From: DATKLX01 sp035542155
Lineage (GTDB): Bacteria; Chloroflexota; Anaerolineae; Anaerolineales; Anaerolineaceae
DNA: 55,355 bases
Direction of reading: 5' to 3'
Assembly (NCBI GenBank): GCA_035542155.1
Contig: DATKLX010000045.1
Span: forward strand, 1 to 55,355
Part shown: one piece after another, positions 16,437-25,314 of the stretch
Numbering within the stretch: position 1 is the stretch's first letter
Layout of the letters: each line of letters begins with the position of its first letter
Translations under genes and position numbers: made by a program
Notes under the pieces: model-generated
Told to the model about the DNA's origin: nothing
Database searches by the model: none
What the model saw: the letters and a program-made list of their open reading frames with translations, nothing else

Positions 16437-17956
16437 GCTTCCGCCTTCACTCCAGCCATCTGCAGGCCGATTTTCTGGATGTCGGCACCTTCGGTCGAGG
16501 TTTCACCAACAATTTTTCCTTCGTATATGATTGCAATCCGGTCACTCAAAGACAATAACTCATCCAGATCTTCCGATATGAGTAGAATAGCAGCGCCGGC
16601 ATCTCGTTGGCTGATCAGCAACTTATGGACGCCTTCCGTCGCCCCAATGTCCAATCCCCGCGTAGGATGGACCGCGATCATAAGCTCAGGACGCTTTGAT
16701 GTTTCCCGGGCAAGGATCACCTTTTGCAAATTACCACCGGAGAGCATCCGGACAGGGGTTTCGACCGTGGGCGTTGCAATTTGATACTCCTTCACCAGTT
16801 GGATGGCATTCTTGCGAACCGCAGCTTTATTAATTGAAAGACCAGTCGAAATAGGCGGCCGGGAAAAGGCTTTGAGGATCAAGTTTTCTGCGATACTGAG
16901 AGCCGGCACGCTGCCGACTTCCGAGCGATCCTCAGGGATATGCGCCACTTGCCAGCGAAGCTCTCGCCAGTGCGTCTTACCATCGATAACTGCATCACCT
17001 ATCTTGATTTCGCCTGACTTAATCGTTCGCAGGCCGGTGAGGCATTCCGCCAGTTCGCGCTGACCATTTCCTGCCACTCCGGCAATACCCAATATTTCTC
17101 CGGCGCGAACCTCAAGAGACACTTCACGAACCGCGGGCAAGCCGCGATCATTATCTGCACATAAGCCATCGACATCCAGCACAATTTCGGCTGGTTGCGC
17201 AGGTTTTTTATCAATCTGGAATAACACTTCTCTTCCGACCATCAGCTTGGCAAGCTGAGCTTTGGTCGTCCCCTTTGCACTGACATTCGCCGCGCTTACT
17301 TTTCCGCGACGCAGCACGGTCACCCGATCGGCAATGGTGACAACCTCTTCCAGTTTGTGCGAGATAAATACGATCGTATGACCGCGTCCGGTCATATCTC
17401 GCAGTGTTTTAAACAGGGATTCAACTTCCTGGGGAGTTAAAACTGCCGTCGGCTCATCCATAATCAGGATTTTTGCGCCGCGGAATAGCATCTTCAGCAC
17501 TTCAACACGTTGTTGTTCACCAACAGAAAGCTCCCAGATTTTCGCCTGAGGATCGATATTCAAACCGTATTGTTTGCCTAGCTCTGCCACCTGATCCTCA
17601 ATCTTAGAGAGGTTCAGGAAAAAGCGAGGCTGATCCAGACCAAGGACCATGTTCTCCGCAACCGTATGAGAAGGAACCAGCATAAAATGCTGGTGCACCA
17701 TCCCGATCCCGAGGGCAATTGCTTCCTGCGGAGAACGAATGACGACCCGTTTTCCCCCAATGAAAATGTCTCCAGCTTCCGGGCGATAGAGTCCAGCCAG
17801 TATATTCATTAGCGTGCTTTTTCCAGCACCATTTTCCCCCAACAGCGCATGAACCTCCCCTACCTGACATGAAAAATCAACGTGATCATTCGCAAGCACG
17901 CCAGGGAAGCGCTTTACAATGCCGCACATTTCAAAAGCATTTGATAATTCGGTCAT
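16433..17956 (-). CDS. Nucleoside-type ABC transporter ATP-binding protein (two ATPase domains)
   Basis: 507 aa with two fused ABC domains, as in YufO/NupO and sugar importers of the RbsA type. Domain 1 (about 1-240) has Walker A GENGAGKST, signature LSVGEQQRVE and Walker B ILIMDEPTAVL. In domain 2 (about 260-507) Walker A is degenerate (GVAGNGQRELAE), the signature is LSGGNLQKVI, and a Walker-B-like segment reads ELMIAVHPTRGLDIGA. The asymmetry is usual for the family. Next gene after the binding lipoprotein, separated by 89 nt containing a strong stem-loop. Confidence 0.94.
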   Translation of the reverse strand: MTELSNAFEMCGIVKRFPGVLANDHVDFSCQVGEVHALLGENGAGKSTLMNILAGLYRPEAGDIFIGGKRVVIRSPQEAIALGIGMVHQHFMLVPSHTVAENMVLGLDQPRFFLNLSKIEDQVAELGKQYGLNIDPQAKIWELSVGEQQRVEVLKMLFRGAKILIMDEPTAVLTPQEVESLFKTLRDMTGRGHTIVFISHKLEEVVTIADRVTVLRRGKVSAANVSAKGTTKAQLAKLMVGREVLFQIDKKPAQPAEIVLDVDGLCADNDRGLPAVREVSLEVRAGEILGIAGVAGNGQRELAECLTGLRTIKSGEIKIGDAVIDGKTHWRELRWQVAHIPEDRSEVGSVPALSIAENLILKAFSRPPISTGLSINKAAVRKNAIQLVKEYQIATPTVETPVRMLSGGNLQKVILARETSKRPELMIAVHPTRGLDIGATEGVHKLLISQRDAGAAILLISEDLDELLSLSDRIAIIYEGKIVGETSTEGADIQKIGLQMAGVKAEA

Positions 17957-17984
17957 TCACTTCTCCGGGAAAAATCGATGGCGT

Positions 17985-18014
17985 GTTGGCGCAGGGGATA
18001 CCCCCTGCGCCAAC
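17985..18014 (-). promoter_or_regulatory. Strong intercistronic stem-loop between lipoprotein and ATPase genes
   Basis: GTTGGCGCAGGGG (17985-17997) and CCCCTGCGCCAAC (18002-18014) form a perfect 13-bp GC-rich stem with a 4-nt loop. A T5 run occurs about ten bases further on the minus strand. In binding-protein transport operons such hairpins commonly protect the upstream mRNA or partly terminate, so that binding protein exceeds membrane subunits; that role is inferred here. Confidence 0.7.
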
Positions 18015-18045
18015 GTCATTGTCATTTTCCGAGAAATATTTCCTG

Positions 18046-19329
18046 CTAAGGCATGGCAGGGATCGTGCCCTGGATGCCGTCTGCTAGCCAATGCATGCAA
18101 ATCGTGCAGGCTGTTCGCCCACTGAGATTGCTAGATTTAATGGTAGCGTCATCAATCCCCTGGAGATCTTCATCGGTCAGCGACTGCCCATCGGGGACGA
18201 CTACCTTGCCAGTATTATCCTTGATGGGCCCTTTGAAAACGTCCTTGCGGGTGAATTTGCCGGCCTGCATGTCAGCCAGCTTTGCTTTGACCTGATCAAT
18301 CACCTCGGCAGGAACACCTGGTTGTGGTTTCTGGCCTTCCATGAAGCCATACAGACCAACAATTCCCGTATCGGCGTCCAGATAATCATTGCCCGGCTTC
18401 CAGGTGCCAGCGCGAATCTGCTTGACAATGTTGAGATAAACGGGGCCCCAATTCCAGTAGGGAGTACCCAGGCACTTTTCCGGCGCTGGCGTGCAGGAGT
18501 TGACGTAGTCATATGTGAAGGCCCATTTACCAGCGTTAGCGGCCGCTACTAAAGGCCCGGGAGTATCGGACCCAATCAGGACGATGTCCACCCCAGCATC
18601 GAGCAGGGATTGTGCAGCCTGCTTTTCCTTGTCCGGGTCATACCAGGTGTTGATCCAGCGGACTTCCATGGTGCACTCCGGGCAGGTGACTTTTGCGCCG
18701 ATCATGAAGGCGTTGCCCAGGCGGATCACCTCGGGCAGAGGCCAGGGGGCGACATAACCCAACTTGGTATTTTTATCCGCCTTGGCGCGCGCACCGGCGA
18801 TCATTCCAGCCAGGTACTTCATGTCCTCCATGGCGCCGAAGAGGTTGCCGTAGTTCTTGCCATTGCTGCGATAACCGGAAACATGCAGCCAGGAAACCTT
18901 AGGGAACTCCTCGGCCAGGGTATCCATAGTCGGGCCATATTCAAAGGTGGTGCCAATGATGAAATCGAATCCTTTGCGGGCAAGTGCGCGCATCACCGAT
19001 TCAGCATCGGGGCCAGGGTTCACCAGTTCGACATACTGAACGTTGATGGTGTTATCCTGAGCCGCCATCCATTGGGCGCCTTCGGTATGAGCCTGAGACC
19101 AGCCGCCATCGGCGTGGAAGCCAACCAGGACTACAGCAACGTTGAACTTACCCTGGACAATGTCGGGAATTTGGAAAGTTGGCGAGGTGGGAGCCGCTGG
19201 AGGCTGGGTGGCTGCGGGGGCCGCAGGAGGTTGGGTGGCAGCGGGGGTCGCTGCCGGTGCGCAGGCCGTGAGTACCAGGACGGCCATAATGAGCAGAGAC
19301 AGGCTGCGCCATATCAAGTTTGTTTTCAT
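18046..19329 (-). CDS. BMP-family substrate-binding lipoprotein
   Basis: 427 aa secreted lipoprotein of the basic membrane protein (BMP/PnrA/Med) family, which binds nucleosides for ABC import. The signal peptide ends in lipobox LTAC with lipidated C23, followed by an Ala/Pro/Thr-rich linker (repeated ATQPPAAP). Mature-domain landmarks include VVLVGFHADGGWSQAHTEGA and DFIIGTTFEYGPTMD near the ligand site. Start at 19329 with a strong GGAGGAG 6 nt upstream. First gene of the importer operon. Purine nucleoside or base as ligand follows from the family and the neighbouring purine enzymes. Confidence 0.93.
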   Translation of the reverse strand: MKTNLIWRSLSLLIMAVLVLTACAPAATPAATQPPAAPAATQPPAAPTSPTFQIPDIVQGKFNVAVVLVGFHADGGWSQAHTEGAQWMAAQDNTINVQYVELVNPGPDAESVMRALARKGFDFIIGTTFEYGPTMDTLAEEFPKVSWLHVSGYRSNGKNYGNLFGAMEDMKYLAGMIAGARAKADKNTKLGYVAPWPLPEVIRLGNAFMIGAKVTCPECTMEVRWINTWYDPDKEKQAAQSLLDAGVDIVLIGSDTPGPLVAAANAGKWAFTYDYVNSCTPAPEKCLGTPYWNWGPVYLNIVKQIRAGTWKPGNDYLDADTGIVGLYGFMEGQKPQPGVPAEVIDQVKAKLADMQAGKFTRKDVFKGPIKDNTGKVVVPDGQSLTDEDLQGIDDATIKSSNLSGRTACTICMHWLADGIQGTIPAMP

Positions 19330-19623
19330 TTCGACTCCTCCAAGTTTGCAGTCATTTGCGAAAGGTTAAGAACGGCATTGGAAAATACAATCAAGGTTTC
19401 CGGTCTCGTTCACCTCCTCTCACTGGGCAAAAGCCCTCTGTAATCGACCAATCCCGAGATCTGCAAAGCACAAATCTTAGGGCAAAATGGGCTGTTACAG
19501 CTAGCAAACACGATGGACAGCGAGATAAAAGTATTGTACTCTATTCTGCGAGTGTTGCTCGTTTTAAAGTGCGAATTTTCCAGTTTCGGATCGGCCGTTC
19601 TGCAAGCTTCTAAGTCGAAGGGA
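19330..19623 (-). promoter_or_regulatory. Long leader/intergenic region upstream of the importer operon
   Basis: This stretch of about 290 nt holds no gene. On the minus strand there is a TACAAT -10 candidate (19538-19533) with a poor -35. Further down are the hairpin GGGCAAAAGCCC (19425-19436) and an unassigned AGAGGAGGTG Shine-Dalgarno-like motif (19420-19411). The leader would be about 200 nt long, so post-transcriptional control is possible. I could not match the purine riboswitch core by eye. Confidence 0.35.
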
Positions 19624-19670
19624 GCAGCTTCCCGCGGAACTCATTTTCATTCCTTCCTACGGGAAGCTGC
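19624..19670 (-). terminator. Hairpin after carbamate kinase gene
   Basis: GCAGCTTCCCG (19624-19634) and CGGGAAGCTGC (19660-19670) make a perfect 11-bp stem, extended by GGAA/TTCC inside. It starts 11 nt past the arcC stop codon, where the operon should end. No clear T-tract follows on the minus strand, so it may be a weak or factor-assisted terminator. Confidence 0.55.
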
Positions 19671-19681
19671 CTTTCAATACT

Positions 19682-20629
19682 TTATGGGACGATCCAGGTC
19701 CCCGTTTCACCTGCCAGTGCCCGCCCGATGTTCTCGGGGTTGGTGATCAGGGCCTGCTTGCCGCCTTTTTCGAGGTAATTCAAGATCGCCTGGATCTTGG
19801 GAAGCATACTGCCCTTGGCGAAATGGCCTTCGGCCATATACTGCCTGGCCTCGGCTACCGTCATGCGATCCAGCCATTTCTGATCGGGCTTATTGAAGTT
19901 GATCGCCACTTTCTCCACGGCCGTCGAGATGACGAACAGGTCCGCACCGATCAGAGAGGCCAGGACTGAGGAACCGAAATCTTTGTCGATGACCGCTTCC
20001 ACGCCGACCAGATCCCCGTTTTCGTCCTCGATGACCGGGATGCCGCCGCCGCCAACCCCGATGACCACGAACCCGGCGTCGATCAGGCATTTAATGGCGT
20101 CTGCCTCGACAATTCGCTGCGGGATGGGGGAAGCCACTACCCGCCGCCAGCCGCGACCGGCATCTTCCACCACAACCCAGCCTTCCTTATCGTGCTGAGA
20201 TTTCGCAGTCGCTTCGTCCATGAAGGACCCGATCGGCTTGGAGGGGTTCTGGAAAGCCTTGTCGTTGCGATCGACGATGGTCTGGGTCACGACCGCGGCC
20301 GATTTTTTGTCCATCCCGCGGGTCTTGAACTCGTTATCCAGCGCCCGGGCAAACATATATCCGATGGACCCCTGGCTGTCCGCGCCGCAATAGTCCAGCG
20401 GAACGTCGTGCAGCTCCTGGCGCGACAGCTCGGAGCGGCGCAGGATAAAACCCACCTGGGGGCCGTTGCCATGGGTCACGACGACGTCCCAACCCTGCTG
20501 GATCATATCGCAAATATGGCGCATCGATTCCGCCCCGGCCTCGTACTGGTCGGGGATCGTCTTGTGGGCCTCATCCTTGATCAGGGAATTGCCGCCAACC
20601 GCGACTACTGCAACACCTTTTTTCGCCAT
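19682..20629 (-). CDS. arcC: Carbamate kinase
   Basis: 315 aa, usual length. It transfers phosphate from carbamoyl phosphate to ADP, giving ATP, CO2 and ammonia. Family motifs: VAVVAVGGNSLI at the N-terminus (phosphate loop), VVTHGNGPQVGFIL (residues 49-62), a GGGGIPVIEDE segment near residue 200 and VIDKDFGSSVLAS. GGAGA lies upstream of the start at 20629. It follows the YgeW-like gene by 16 nt at the end of the deaminase-carbamoyltransferase operon. With no arcA (arginine deiminase) nearby, its carbamoyl phosphate most likely comes from the purine-ureide pathway rather than arginine. Confidence 0.95.
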   Translation of the reverse strand: MAKKGVAVVAVGGNSLIKDEAHKTIPDQYEAGAESMRHICDMIQQGWDVVVTHGNGPQVGFILRRSELSRQELHDVPLDYCGADSQGSIGYMFARALDNEFKTRGMDKKSAAVVTQTIVDRNDKAFQNPSKPIGSFMDEATAKSQHDKEGWVVVEDAGRGWRRVVASPIPQRIVEADAIKCLIDAGFVVIGVGGGGIPVIEDENGDLVGVEAVIDKDFGSSVLASLIGADLFVISTAVEKVAINFNKPDQKWLDRMTVAEARQYMAEGHFAKGSMLPKIQAILNYLEKGGKQALITNPENIGRALAGETGTWIVP

Positions 20630-20645
20630 ATGAACAAATCTCCTT

Positions 20646-21626
20646 TTATCCCATGGTTAAGGCCATCACCGCTTTTTGAGCGTGCAGGCGGTTTTCGGCT
20701 TCGTCGTACACGACTGAGTTTGGCCCGTCCATCACTTCGTCAGTCACTTCGATGTTGCGGTCCGCGGGCAGTGGGTGCATGTAGATCGCATCGGGCTTGG
20801 CCAGCAACATCTTGCGCTCGTCGGTGATCCAGTGCTCGTACTTCTTGATGATCCTGGCCCCTTCTTCCTGGTCGGGAGTGTGGACCATCGCCCCCCAGGA
20901 CTTGGCGTAGATGATATCGGCGTCCTTGAAGGCGGCTTCCATATCGTCCACCACCTCGAAGCCAACCCCATATTTGCGCGCCTGCTCCTTGGCCTGGTCC
21001 ATGATCTCAGGCATCAGGCGGAACTCCGGTGGGTGAGCCAGGACCACGTCCATACCAAAGCGCGGCATCTGCAGCACCAGCGACTGCGGCACGGACATTG
21101 GCTTCTGGTAAGAAGCAGCGTATGCCCAGGAAACGACCATTTTTTTGCGGCGCAGGTCGCGGCCTTTCTTCTCGATGATGGTCATCAGATCGGCCAGGCA
21201 CTGGAAGGGATGGTAGATATCGCATTGCATATTGAGCACCGGCACGCGCGAAGCCTTCGCGACGGCGTTCAGGTAGCCGTTGCCCACGCCCCAATCGACG
21301 TGGCGGATGGCAATCCCATCGAAATAGCGGCCGAAAATCTCGCCGATCTCTTTGGGGGTATCCCCGTGGGAGATTTGCGTGGTGCGCGATTCGATGAATG
21401 CGCCGTGCCCGCCCAGTTGGGCGATGCCCGCTTCGAAGGAGCCGCGGGTGCGGGTGCTGCTGAAAAAGAACAGCATGGCCAGGACTTTGTCGCGCAGGTA
21501 GTCGTGCGGCTCGTTCAAAGCCCGCTTGCGCTTCAGATCGAAAGCCACATCCAGAACGGTCTCGACTTCCTCTTTGCTGAAGTCCAGATCGCCGATCAGG
21601 TCACGTCCATGTAGGAATGTTTGCAT
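20646..21626 (-). CDS. ygeW: YgeW-like knotted carbamoyltransferase
   Basis: 326 aa aspartate/ornithine carbamoyltransferase superfamily protein. The carbamoyl-phosphate loop is SSTRTR (56-61). The classical HPTQ is replaced by HPFQ (in CDIYHPFQCLADL), and the second-substrate motif is MHPLPADRN, like knotted transcarbamylases rather than the HCLP of ornithine transcarbamylase. YgeW of E. coli belongs to this group and is required for anaerobic urate utilisation in recent work; its physiological substrate is unsettled. Strong GGAGG upstream of 21626. Gaps of 18 and 16 nt join it to the flanking genes. It probably runs phosphorolytically, releasing carbamoyl phosphate for carbamate kinase. Confidence 0.85.
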   Translation of the reverse strand: MQTFLHGRDLIGDLDFSKEEVETVLDVAFDLKRKRALNEPHDYLRDKVLAMLFFFSSTRTRGSFEAGIAQLGGHGAFIESRTTQISHGDTPKEIGEIFGRYFDGIAIRHVDWGVGNGYLNAVAKASRVPVLNMQCDIYHPFQCLADLMTIIEKKGRDLRRKKMVVSWAYAASYQKPMSVPQSLVLQMPRFGMDVVLAHPPEFRLMPEIMDQAKEQARKYGVGFEVVDDMEAAFKDADIIYAKSWGAMVHTPDQEEGARIIKKYEHWITDERKMLLAKPDAIYMHPLPADRNIEVTDEVMDGPNSVVYDEAENRLHAQKAVMALTMG

Positions 21627-21644
21627 CTTTCACCTCCGTTGCTC

Positions 21645-22595
21645 TTACTCCATCGCTCCCAGGACCAGGGCGAGGAGCGCCATGCGCATCACGACGCCGT
21701 AATAAGCCTCCTGCCAGTAGCGCGACCAGCGGGTGATGTCCACATCGGTGGGGATTTCATCCATGCGCGGGAGAGAGTGCAGCAGGATGGCATCCGACTT
21801 GGCCTTTGTGCTCAACAGCTCGCGGGTAATCTTGTAATTGGAAGGGGTCAGCCCATGCTCGCCAGCTTCCTGGCGAGACTTGGTGTAATCAGGCTGGACG
21901 ACCGGCTCGACCAGGATGACGTCCGCGTCGGCAATAGCCTGCTCCACGTGCTCGGCTTCCTTGTAATTCAGGCTGTAATTGGCGAGCTCTCTCTTGAATT
22001 CGTCGGTCAGGTTCATGTCCGGGGGCGCAACGAAGGTGATCGGGCAGTCGAACTGGGTCAGAGCATAGGCGAGAGAGTGCATGGTGCGCATGCGCATATC
22101 GCCGACCGCCAGCCATTTCAACCCGTCGATGTGGCCGCGCTCGGTCAGCACGGTGTACAGGTCAGTCAGGATCTGGGTGGGGTGCTCACCCCAGCCGTCG
22201 CCGCCGTTGATGATCGGCACGGAGGCCCATTTGGCCGCTTCGGCAGGAGCGCCCTGCTGGAAGTGCCGCATCACGATCACATCGCCGTAGAACTCAAGCA
22301 TCTTGACCGTGTCTTTGATCGATTCCTGGTAGAAGTCACCGGCGCGGGTCATCTTGGCATCCGAGAAACCGGTGACATGTCCGCCCAGGCGGTGCATGGC
22401 CGATTCATGGGCGAGGCGAGTGCGGGTTGAAGGCTGGTAAAAAGCGGTGACCAACGTCTTCTCAGCTAATAAATTACTGTTACGGCGACTGCGAGCAATT
22501 GGCTCGAGCTTATCAGCAACCTGAAAAACCTGGAAAAATTCCTGGCGCTCGAAATCTTTGAGCGAAAGAATGTCACGACCGGCAAAGCTACGCAT
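21645..22595 (-). CDS. Aspartate-carbamoyltransferase-like protein
   Basis: 316 aa, resembling the PyrB catalytic chain. Carbamoyl-phosphate loop PSTRTR (55-60), GDGWGEHPTQ, LLHSLPRMDEI and a C-terminal YYGVVMRMALL are ATCase-like. The 80s loop differs: where PyrB has conserved Ser and Lys, this protein reads SDAKMTRAGDFYQESIKDT. It has no pyrI partner and no pyrimidine genes nearby. A very strong AAGGAGG precedes the start, and it sits 96 nt after the GntR gene and 18 nt before the YgeW-like gene. It may be a catabolic paralogue working with YgeW. A biosynthetic aspartate transcarbamylase is the alternative. Confidence 0.83.
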   Translation of the reverse strand: MRSFAGRDILSLKDFERQEFFQVFQVADKLEPIARSRRNSNLLAEKTLVTAFYQPSTRTRLAHESAMHRLGGHVTGFSDAKMTRAGDFYQESIKDTVKMLEFYGDVIVMRHFQQGAPAEAAKWASVPIINGGDGWGEHPTQILTDLYTVLTERGHIDGLKWLAVGDMRMRTMHSLAYALTQFDCPITFVAPPDMNLTDEFKRELANYSLNYKEAEHVEQAIADADVILVEPVVQPDYTKSRQEAGEHGLTPSNYKITRELLSTKAKSDAILLHSLPRMDEIPTDVDITRWSRYWQEAYYGVVMRMALLALVLGAME

Positions 22596-22691
22596 GTTAA
22601 AAACCTCCTTGGATATGGTTTTGGATTTTGATCAGGTTTGGTACTGGGCATCAAGGCATATACCTGGCGAACTGGCTCAATATCGGGACCT

Positions 22692-23459
22692 CTACGACCT
22701 CCTCTCCTGCTCTGGCGCTGCCCAGCTTGGGGTGTGAAGTGGACCGACGCTGCGAACGACATGAAAACGGAAATATCCAGGCAGGAAATAACTGTAAGAA
22801 TGGTCGATTACTTTTCCATTGGATGCGTAGAGGGATGCGATGAACATCAATAGCACATCTCCTCGCTGGATTTCCAGCGCGCGCGCGACTTCAGTCGAAG
22901 CGGCGACGGCTCGAATCTCCGTATAGGACTGGCTCAACGGCGGATTGCCGCGTTTGAGCAGCAGATCCAGCACGGAGCCGGTGAACCCGGATTTCAAATC
23001 GGAAGGCATCAGGATGTCTTCTGGGAGGATATCCACCAGAAAGGCCACGGGGCGGTTCTCGGCCTGGATCACGCGCGAGACCTGGATCAGACGGGCACCC
23101 GGCTCAATTTCAAGCGCTTTTGCTTCCAGCTCATCGGCGTCGATTTCTTTCACCAGGAGATCGCCTAAAGAAACTTCGAGTCCGATCCGCTCAGCCAGGG
23201 TCTCGATACTTTCCAGGACTTCCAGGCCGCTCTCGATGACTTGCGTCGGGTTTACAACAAAGGTCCCGACCCCCTGCTTGCGGCGAATCAACCCCTGGCC
23301 TTCAAACGTGCGCATGGCCTCACGCAGGGTAGCCCGGGATACACCCAGTTTTCTCGCCAGCTCGGGTTCGGAGGGCAGGCGCTCTCCAGGAGGTGTCTTT
23401 GCGATGAGTACAGCCAGACCGGACTGCAATCGTTGGAAGGGATGTGAAGCTTCAGGCAT
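22692..23459 (-). CDS. GntR-family (HutC-type) transcriptional regulator
   Basis: 255 aa. An N-terminal winged helix-turn-helix (GERLPSEPELARKLGVSRATLREAMRTFEGQGLIRRKQGVGTFV region, residues 25-70) precedes a UTRA effector domain (about 95-240). The C-terminus (PSWAAPEQERRS) is variable. The start at 23459 (MPEASHPF) has AAGAAGG upstream; a longer frame would overlap the adenine deaminase gene. It lies inside the purine operon, so autoregulation is likely. The palindromes TTGTCTAACAA and TTGTCTGACAA at the operon promoter are the probable operators. The effector is presumably a pathway purine or ureide. Confidence 0.9.
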   Translation of the reverse strand: MPEASHPFQRLQSGLAVLIAKTPPGERLPSEPELARKLGVSRATLREAMRTFEGQGLIRRKQGVGTFVVNPTQVIESGLEVLESIETLAERIGLEVSLGDLLVKEIDADELEAKALEIEPGARLIQVSRVIQAENRPVAFLVDILPEDILMPSDLKSGFTGSVLDLLLKRGNPPLSQSYTEIRAVAASTEVARALEIQRGDVLLMFIASLYASNGKVIDHSYSYFLPGYFRFHVVRSVGPLHTPSWAAPEQERRS

Positions 23460-23487
23460 AGAACCTTCTTTCGCTGAAAGGATAGAC

Positions 23488-25281
23488 CTACTCAATGACT
23501 GGAATGAATCGGAACTGCGTGACATCCACCAATCCCCGATCAGAGATGCGCAGCGCAGGGATTACCACGAGCGCTAACAGGCTCAATTGCATGTTCGGGT
23601 TATTCAAGGTACAGCCGCATTCTCGGAAACCACTCAAGACACTGGCAGCCTGGCGAGCAACGTCTTCAGCCCGATCGGTTGACATCAGACCACCGATCTG
23701 TAGCTTAACCAGGCCAGTCACGTGACCATTTCGCACTACCACCTGTCCGCCTCCGACTCGGGCCAGCTCATTGACTGCTGCGGCCATATTGGCTTCGTCC
23801 GTCCCGACGACGATCAGGTGATGGCTGTCGTGAGCCACAGTGGTTGCAACGGCGCAGGAGCTGGTCAGGCCAAATCCGTGCACCAGGCCGATCTGGATCT
23901 GACCGGTGCCCTTGTGGCGCTCCACCAGCGCCACCTTGAGGATATCCCGGTCCCGGTCGGGCTTGATCAATCCATGGTCGACCGGCATTTCCAGCCTGAG
24001 GTGCTGAGTCGGAGCCTGGTTTTCGATCACTCCGATCACGTTGGCGATCACCCTGGGCGCATCGATGGGAGAGGTCAGGCGGAAATCGTCCGTGGTGACT
24101 GGCCGGGCCAGATGGACGGAATTCTTCGCCCATTCTGGATACGGATAAGCCACGCGATCAACGCTGAGGACGCCGTTTTCGGCGACGATCCTGCCTTTGG
24201 CCATGACCACGTCGATGGTCAGCATGGCCAGGTGGCTGACCAGGAGGATATCTGCCCAGCGCCCTGGAGCGATCTGGCCCTGATCACGGCTGACCCCAAA
24301 ATATTCGGCTGTGTTGATCGTCGCCATCTGGATGGCGATCATGGGAGAGAGCCCCTGGGAGATCGCATGGCGCACTACCCGGTCCATGTGTCCATCGTCA
24401 ACCAGGGTTTCTGAATGGGAATCATCTGTACAGAGCACAAAATTACGCGAGGAGAGGCCCTTTTCGGTGATCGCGCGGACTTGCTCAACCACGTCGTGCC
24501 AGGCTGACCCGAAGCGCATCATCACCCGCATTCCCTGGCGAGCCCGGGCGACTGCGTCATCCATGCGAGTCCCTTCGTGGTCGTCCTGAGCCCCGCCCGC
24601 AACATAGCCGTGGAACGGCAGCCCCAGATCGGAAGAGGCATAGTGTCCGCCGATCACCTTTCCCGCGTCGCGGGTGATCGCCATTTCGGCGTGTATGCCA
24701 GGATCCCCATTGTATATCCCGGGAAAATTCATCACCTCGCCCAGGCCGATGATCCCCGGCCAGGTCATCGCTTCGGCCACCTCTCTTGGCCCCAGCGTGA
24801 AACCAGGGGTCTCCATACCCGGAGCTGAGGGGACACACGAGGGCATCTGCACCCAGACGTGAATCGGCTGAAGCGCAGCTTCATCCACCATCAGGCGCAC
24901 GCCCTTCAGCCCGAAAACGTTGGCGATCTCGTGCGGATCGATAAACATCCCCGTGGTCCCATGGGGAATCACCGCCCGGACGAACTCGGTGACCGTGAGC
25001 ATCCCCGATTCGACGTGCATGTGCGCATCCAGCAGGCCAGGGACCAGGTAGCGCTCGCAGGCATCGATCACCTGGGTACCTTCACCGATCGTGTGCGAGG
25101 CGTCTGGGCCGACGTAAGCAATCCGCCCATCCTTGATGGCGATATCGGTGTTGGGAATGATTTCGGCGGTTTGCACGCAGACCCACTGCCCGTCGCGGAT
25201 CACTGTATCCGCAGGGATCCGTCCCATAGCGCAGTCGACCAGGATCGTGCTGGTTGGCTTTTGACCTTGCTTGGGCGTCAT
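23488..25281 (-). CDS. ade: Adenine deaminase
   Basis: 597 aa, amidohydrolase-superfamily adenine deaminase (adenine to hypoxanthine plus ammonia). The first metal motif is LLDAHMHVESGMLT, where HxHxES is diagnostic of this family, followed by PHGTTGMFIDPHEIANVFG. Further landmarks are CTDDSHSETLVDDGHMD and a C-terminal GHVTGLVKLQIGGLMS segment. The start at 25281 (MTPKQGQ) has an excellent GAAGAGGAG; a frame starting 9 codons earlier lacks one. It follows the 8-oxoguanine deaminase gene by 33 nt. Together they deaminate purine bases before ring oxidation or opening. Confidence 0.95.
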   Translation of the reverse strand: MTPKQGQKPTSTILVDCAMGRIPADTVIRDGQWVCVQTAEIIPNTDIAIKDGRIAYVGPDASHTIGEGTQVIDACERYLVPGLLDAHMHVESGMLTVTEFVRAVIPHGTTGMFIDPHEIANVFGLKGVRLMVDEAALQPIHVWVQMPSCVPSAPGMETPGFTLGPREVAEAMTWPGIIGLGEVMNFPGIYNGDPGIHAEMAITRDAGKVIGGHYASSDLGLPFHGYVAGGAQDDHEGTRMDDAVARARQGMRVMMRFGSAWHDVVEQVRAITEKGLSSRNFVLCTDDSHSETLVDDGHMDRVVRHAISQGLSPMIAIQMATINTAEYFGVSRDQGQIAPGRWADILLVSHLAMLTIDVVMAKGRIVAENGVLSVDRVAYPYPEWAKNSVHLARPVTTDDFRLTSPIDAPRVIANVIGVIENQAPTQHLRLEMPVDHGLIKPDRDRDILKVALVERHKGTGQIQIGLVHGFGLTSSCAVATTVAHDSHHLIVVGTDEANMAAAVNELARVGGGQVVVRNGHVTGLVKLQIGGLMSTDRAEDVARQAASVLSGFRECGCTLNNPNMQLSLLALVVIPALRISDRGLVDVTQFRFIPVIE

Positions 25282-25314
25282 CGCAAACTCCTCTTCTTTA
25301 CCGACCATACCGGG

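Noticed and set aside
19411..19420. Upstream ORF driven by the AGAGGAGGTG motif in the importer leader
   Set aside because: The motif runs straight into GTG with almost no spacing and the frame is only about 15 codons with no special codon run.
20775..21614. 279-aa plus-strand frame opposite the YgeW-like gene
   Set aside because: Antisense shadow; the minus strand carries conserved carbamoyltransferase motifs.
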